From a bacterium (GTDB taxonomy: Bacteria; Krumholzibacteriota; Krumholzibacteriia; LZORAL124-64-63): a stretch of DNA of 8,851 nt. Where the stretch lies: NCBI GenBank assembly GCA_030635025.1, contig DAOVZQ010000075.1, positions 1-8,851 on the forward strand. The letters run 5' to 3'. Numbering within the stretch: the first letter of the stretch is position 1; every line of letters starts with the position of its first letter. Position numbers and translations under genes: made by a program. Positions 7,101 to 8,851 of this stretch are shown in pieces. The notes under the pieces are model-generated. The model worked only from the letters and a program-made list of their open reading frames with translations, had not been told where the DNA came from and made no database searches.

Positions 7101-7893
7101 AATCGTCGCCAAGGACGGTTTCGCAACCGTCGCCGAGTTGGTGGACGTGGGTGAGGCGGAAGCCGTCTACGCGGACTTCTGGCTCGATCCCACCATCACC
7201 TTCGAGTACACACAGGATACGCCCGTCGCCATTCCCGATAACGACCCGGTGGGCATCACCTCCACGATCACCGTCACAGCCGATGGCGTTGTGTCGGCCG
7301 TGGCCGTCCCCGTCGATATAACGCATACGTGGATCGGCGATCTGGTGGTGGAATTGACGTCGCCCGAGGGCACGACCGTTCGGCTGCACAACGCCTCGGG
7401 CAGTTCCGGCGACGACATCGTCGGCATCTACGGAGAGACCCTCGTACCGGACGGACCCGGCGGACTGCTCGATTTCCTGGGCGAGAATCCGGTGGGAGAC
7501 TGGACCCTCTTCATCTTCGACGACACGAGTCCCGACACGGGCACTCTCAACAGCTGGGGCTTGGCCATCACCCTGCCTGATCCGAGCACGGGCGTGGACG
7601 ACGCCACACCGCGGGTCACGCGCCTACTGGGCAACACGCCCAACCCGTTCAACCCGCGGACGGTGATCCGATTCGAGCTTTCAAGGACCGCAGTTCCGAA
7701 CCTGGCGATCTTCGACCTGCGTGGCCGAGAGGTGCGTCGTTTGCTCGACGGCCAGACGCTGGCCCCGGGTGGGCATCAGGCCGTTTGGGATGGTCGTGAC
7801 AACACGGGGCGCGAGTTGGCCAGCGGTCTTTATCTGTATCGCCTTGTCGCCGATGGAGTGATCGAGGAAAGGAAGATGCTGCTGACGCGTTGA
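4105..7893 (+). CDS. Secreted multidomain S8 (subtilisin-like) peptidase with P domain and C-terminal FlgD-type Ig domain
   Basis: The 1262-residue protein starts at ATG 4105 (a GTG at 4102 is possible) behind GGAGG. Residues 1-25 are a signal peptide. About 40-175 is a propeptide with an inhibitor-I9-like end. The subtilisin domain (about 212-491) has Asp223 in MLDSGF, His264 in DHGTKTMS, oxyanion Asn365 in SAGNE and Ser438 in SGTSFSCP, so the triad is complete. Two Ig-like modules follow (about 500-600 and 602-703), then a Rossmann/GATase1-like module (about 706-948, LLIDDT to NVAAYLM), a carboxypeptidase-regulatory-like Ig module (950-1029), a P/homoB domain (about 1033-1162, THTWIGDLVVELTSP and NPVGDWTLFIFDD) and a FlgD-type Ig domain (from 1173, NTPNPFNP to RKMLLTR). 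It is probably exported and self-processed. The C-terminal domain resembles type IX-type sorting domains, but use of that pathway is inference. It is monocistronic, facing mazF. Confidence 0.95.
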   Translation: MHRQVRPYIAVLLVLLLGSVVSVAANQPTVTPYLERALQDTSYPHRDLDGRLAVWVYFSDKGLTGAALSGALDRAETDLSDRAASRRAKMKTVKGERLVDTTDLSLHRPYLASVSATGAIQRRESRWLNAASFDATPSQIDAISKLPHVLKVDLVNMFRRDDMPVRAEDVAARDARNDELRAGKASAWTVDYGANLSAMEQVNVPSLHDEGVTGEGVLIGMLDSGFRTTHNALAPIPVVAAWDFVNDDGVVDNETGDPSNSNDHGTKTMSTAVGYEPGAHVAPAFGASVVLAKTEDVSQEVPIEEDNWVAGIEWLDTFGIDVASSSLGYIDWFTFADMDGNTSACTIAADLAVGKGIVVCNSAGNERGTDWDHIIAPADGDSVIAVGAVTSTGLFSYFSSPGPSYDGRIKPDVCALGSSNNVVNPTSDTAYTSASGTSFSCPLTAGVAALILSRTPSLTPMQVRDALRETASQPTTPDNDYGWGIIDAYAAAHYFGASIAHAELTDTEDVIGPYDVTCTITDRVDLVADSLVLYWRVDGGEWAEVVLSPLGGSDYSATISGQSGGSDIEYYLSAGDLLDITSTLPMDAPVTVFGFHVGPDVTAPVVAHQPLGDQPLLTWPALVSVLVTDNIDIASVIVSYAHNGSPQADFSLISQGDELYAAVFPLSIGQVQVDDTITYTIQVTDTAATPNQIAVGPYGFTMIDALGVVLLIDDTAAKAETPKLGIDKKELPPHPLSTKASSDDIARWLTETGYVVTTVDAASLQAADFDNMQVVVLSCGANTGPVADPTLRTLVRDWVLAGGKLFVEGGEVGYVSESTPGYPEFAADVLHVADWRGDIAGDLQVVSGQVGHPLLNLSHVVPAIVDMTYVGYGDEDAVDPTPDAYVVMEASGYAGAGGIIVFDDNPAPQSAQIVNFAFNVAAVSDTTTARHLVENVAAYLMASEGDPTGSISGNVSVMSGDAAFTIEGATVSAGPGLETVTNHSGYYILDNLYAGTYQLIVAKDGFATVAELVDVGEAEAVYADFWLDPTITFEYTQDTPVAIPDNDPVGITSTITVTADGVVSAVAVPVDITHTWIGDLVVELTSPEGTTVRLHNASGSSGDDIVGIYGETLVPDGPGGLLDFLGENPVGDWTLFIFDDTSPDTGTLNSWGLAITLPDPSTGVDDATPRVTRLLGNTPNPFNPRTVIRFELSRTAVPNLAIFDLRGREVRRLLDGQTLAPGGHQAVWDGRDNTGRELASGLYLYRLVADGVIEERKMLLTR

Positions 7894-7911
7894 ACAGCCC
7901 AAACCGACGGC

Positions 7912-7936
7912 TCAGGTCGATAGAGCGAGGACCTGA
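7912..7936. terminator. Inverted repeat at the convergent gene ends, possible weak terminator
   Basis: TCAGGTC (7912-7918) and GACCTGA (7930-7936) form a perfect 7-base stem with an 11-base loop, covering the stop codon and last codons of the toxin gene. It lies 18 bases past the protease stop. No U-tract follows closely on either strand, so a classical intrinsic terminator is not shown. Only 18 bases separate the two convergent stop codons, and no better candidate is seen there. Confidence 0.3.
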
Positions 7937-8262
7937 CGGAGACCTTTATCGATTTTGAGCATGGCGGCCGGGGCGAGGTGCTTGACCTTGTCGGTCAGCA
8001 TGTGTTTGTCGAGAGTCACGAGCTGTGTGACGTTGGCTACGGAGGGGCGGGGGAGGCCGCTGTCACGTTTGGAGAGCTTTACGTTTCCAGGCGCCGTCTC
8101 GAGATCGAGGTTGGCGGTAACGCTCACCGCGAGCACCGTGGATATCCCGCTCAGGTTGTAGGCGTTGGACGAGACGATGATCACCGGACGGCTGAACCCA
8201 GGCTCGGATCCTCTCGGTGTCGGCATTCTAGCCCACCAGATCTCGCCGCGTTTGATTACCAT
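7912..8262 (-). CDS. mazF: Type II toxin, MazF/PemK-family endoribonuclease
   Basis: The 116-residue protein has the normal MazF length and pattern. RGEIWW is at 5-10, followed by GSEPGFSRPVIIVS (18-31) with Arg25, the VSVT strand with Thr49, and PSVANVTQLVTLDK (73-86). Arg25 and Thr49 correspond to the catalytic pair known in Bacillus MazF (Arg25/Thr48). The family cuts single-stranded mRNA at short specific sequences; the target sequence cannot be read from the protein. Its ATG overlaps the stop of the antitoxin gene by 7 bases (ATGGTAA), so translation is probably coupled and antitoxin is made first. No independent Shine-Dalgarno is evident beyond an AGAAGA stretch. It ends 18 bases from the converging protease gene. 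All key residues are present, so it is probably active. Confidence 0.93.
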   Translation of the reverse strand: MVIKRGEIWWARMPTPRGSEPGFSRPVIIVSSNAYNLSGISTVLAVSVTANLDLETAPGNVKLSKRDSGLPRPSVANVTQLVTLDKHMLTDKVKHLAPAAMLKIDKGLRQVLALST

Positions 8263-8498
8263 TCTTCTGGCTCCAAAGAAGCGAACTGCATGGCAGCTAT
8301 GATCGGGTCGAGCCGACTTGCCTCGGGATCATCCCCGTAGACGGCATTCAGTGCATCCGTAATCGCCTGTTGACCCTCGCGTTCGAGATAGGCCGCCATG
8401 GCCCGCTGATAGAGTTCGCTGCGGCTGATGCCGAGATGCTTGGCCAACCGCTCAGCATCCTCGAAGAGGGGGTTCGGTATGGAAATCGCCGTTTTCAT
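8256..8498 (-). CDS. mazE: Ribbon-helix-helix antitoxin of the MazEF-type pair
   Basis: This is an 80-residue protein. The N-terminus is a ribbon-helix-helix DNA-binding domain: strand MKTAISIP (1-8), helix 1 about 10-22, the turn GIS (23-25), helix 2 about 25-41 (RSELYQRAMAAYLERE). The acidic tail 43-80, ending PEEW, is the expected toxin-binding segment. It is of the RHH type, as in Bacillus MazE, rather than the E. coli AbrB-like type. The ATG at 8498 is preferred over a longer frame reaching 8837 because the RHH fold starts exactly here. The extension would cross the promoter and overlap radA. No Shine-Dalgarno stands before this ATG; the promoter is so close that the mRNA is probably leaderless. 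The gene symbol follows the toxin and is by function, not by close homology. Confidence 0.9.
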   Translation of the reverse strand: MKTAISIPNPLFEDAERLAKHLGISRSELYQRAMAAYLEREGQQAITDALNAVYGDDPEASRLDPIIAAMQFASLEPEEW

Positions 8499-8504
8499 GT
8501 CAGC

Positions 8505-8533
8505 AGTATAACTCAGGTTATACCTCCCGTCAA
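8505..8533 (-). promoter_or_regulatory. Sigma70-type promoter of the toxin-antitoxin operon
   Basis: On the minus strand TTGACG (8533-8528) and TATACT (8510-8505) are separated by exactly 17 bases, each one mismatch from consensus. The -10 ends only six bases before the antitoxin ATG at 8498, so initiation is expected at or next to the A of the start codon. Confidence 0.75.
8506..8523. promoter_or_regulatory. Palindromic operator overlapping the toxin-antitoxin promoter
   Basis: GTATAAC (8506-8512), a four-base centre TCAG, and GTTATAC (8517-8523) form a perfect 7-base inverted repeat. It covers most of the -10 and part of the spacer. Ribbon-helix-helix antitoxins typically bind such repeats as dimers and repress their own operon, so this is the expected autoregulatory site. 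Confidence 0.65.
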
Positions 8534-8560
8534 TCCCGTGTGCCGTCCAGGGAGCAAGCA

Positions 8561-8581
8561 CCGTGCGCGAATCTTGCACGG
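8561..8581. repeat. Inverted repeat CCGTGC ... GCACGG upstream of the radA promoter
   Basis: CCGTGC (8561-8566) and GCACGG (8576-8581) are exact reverse complements around nine bases, lying nine bases before the radA -35. It could be an operator or a structured element between the two divergent promoters. It has no T-tract and no upstream gene to terminate on the + strand. Confidence 0.3.
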
Positions 8582-8589
8582 CCGTCCCT

Positions 8590-8618
8590 TTGACCTCCCG
8601 CCCGATACCCGTTATCCT
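8590..8618 (+). promoter_or_regulatory. Sigma70-type promoter of radA
   Basis: TTGACC (8590-8595) and TATCCT (8613-8618) are separated by 17 bases. Initiation near 8625 would leave a leader of about 20 bases that contains the Shine-Dalgarno AAAGGTGAT just before the ATG at 8646. Confidence 0.6.
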
Positions 8619-8645
8619 GCTTGGACCTCTTTGGAAAGGTGATTC

Positions 8646-8851
8646 ATGGCCAAGTCGACCACACGCTATGTTTGCGGCAATTGCGGGCACGAGGAAGTCC
8701 GTTGGTTGGGGCAATGTCCCCAGTGCCGCGATTGGAACGCCATGACCGAATTCAAGCAGGGCAAGGCCGAAGGCAAGGGGCGCGGCGCCGGTTTCGCCCG
8801 CGGACGGCCCGAACGCGCCGGTGGCGACTCGGTACAACCGGTATCCCTGGC
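8646..8851 (+). CDS. radA: DNA repair protein RadA, N-terminal part (runs off the right edge)
   Basis: 68 codons are visible. The start MAKSTTRYVCGNCG is followed by V-R-W-L-G-Q-C-P-Q-C and D-W-N. This is the characteristic RadA (Sms) N-terminal C4 zinc finger with Cys10, Cys13, Cys24 and Cys27 and the W-L-G-x-C-P motif. RadA is a RecA-like, DnaB-like helicase that promotes branch migration in recombinational repair. The ATPase and Lon-like parts lie beyond the window. After the zinc finger comes a Gly/Arg/Lys-rich linker (about residues 37-60), a little longer and more basic than usual. The Shine-Dalgarno AAAGGTGAT precedes the ATG. The gene is divergent from the toxin-antitoxin pair, with about 150 bases between the starts. 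Confidence 0.93.
   Translation, partial: MAKSTTRYVCGNCGHEEVRWLGQCPQCRDWNAMTEFKQGKAEGKGRGAGFARGRPERAGGDSVQPVSL

Noticed and set aside
7904..7919. CGAC/GTCG stem just past the protease stop as a terminator
   Set aside because: Only four base pairs and no T-tract; the 7-base stem at 7912-7936 is a better, though still weak, candidate.
8499..8837. N-terminal extension of the antitoxin to 193 residues
   Set aside because: It would cross the antitoxin promoter and operator and overlap the start of radA; the ribbon-helix-helix domain begins exactly at the ATG at 8498.
1..8851. CRISPR arrays, tRNA or rRNA genes, transposases, attachment sites
   Set aside because: No regular direct repeats, cloverleaf-like ends, rRNA-like stretches, transposase motifs or terminal repeats were found by reading both strands.

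Overview
The window is GC-rich bacterial DNA with dense, intact genes, no RNA genes, no CRISPR array and no insertion sequence that I can see. The large secreted subtilase ends in a FlgD-type immunoglobulin-like domain with an N-P-F-N-P opening. The propeptide style and the partial outer-membrane protein also fit the group of Gram-negative phyla around Bacteroidetes/Fibrobacteres and their uncultured relatives (Eisenbacteria/Krumholzibacteria-like). That placement is inference from protein style, not from a marker gene.

Positions 1-3904 hold a four-gene leftward cluster. In transcription order it is a NodB-type polysaccharide deacetylase, a GNAT-like acyltransferase-type protein starting at TTG, a patatin-like phospholipase, and a signal-peptide-bearing protein with a glycine-zipper segment and a probable outer-membrane barrel, cut by the left edge. 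The gaps are 1, 5 and 65 bases, so the first three are almost certainly co-transcribed. All four point to cell-envelope modification: glycan deacetylation, acyl transfer, lipid hydrolysis and an outer-membrane protein.

Positions 3905-4104 are a divergent regulatory region with a candidate extended -10 promoter, a perfect 8-base inverted repeat bracketing it, and a 12-base palindrome containing the Shine-Dalgarno sequence of the next gene. Positions 4105-7893 encode a rightward multidomain secreted S8 protease: signal peptide, propeptide, subtilisin domain, two Ig-like modules, a Rossmann/GATase1-like module, a carboxypeptidase-regulatory-like module, a P/homoB domain and a C-terminal FlgD-type Ig domain.

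Positions 7912-8498, leftward, are a MazF-type endoribonuclease toxin preceded by its ribbon-helix-helix antitoxin, with a 7-base overlap. A near-consensus promoter overlaps a perfect inverted repeat and sits so close to the antitoxin ATG that the transcript should be leaderless. Divergent to it, radA starts at 8646 with its own recognisable promoter and runs off the right edge.

Most of the window is recognisable. The items most worth a second look are the leaderless, apparently autoregulated toxin-antitoxin operon, the architecture of the subtilase, and the deacetylase/GNAT/patatin/outer-membrane cluster. I did not find convincing evidence of a wholly new defence or mobile system.
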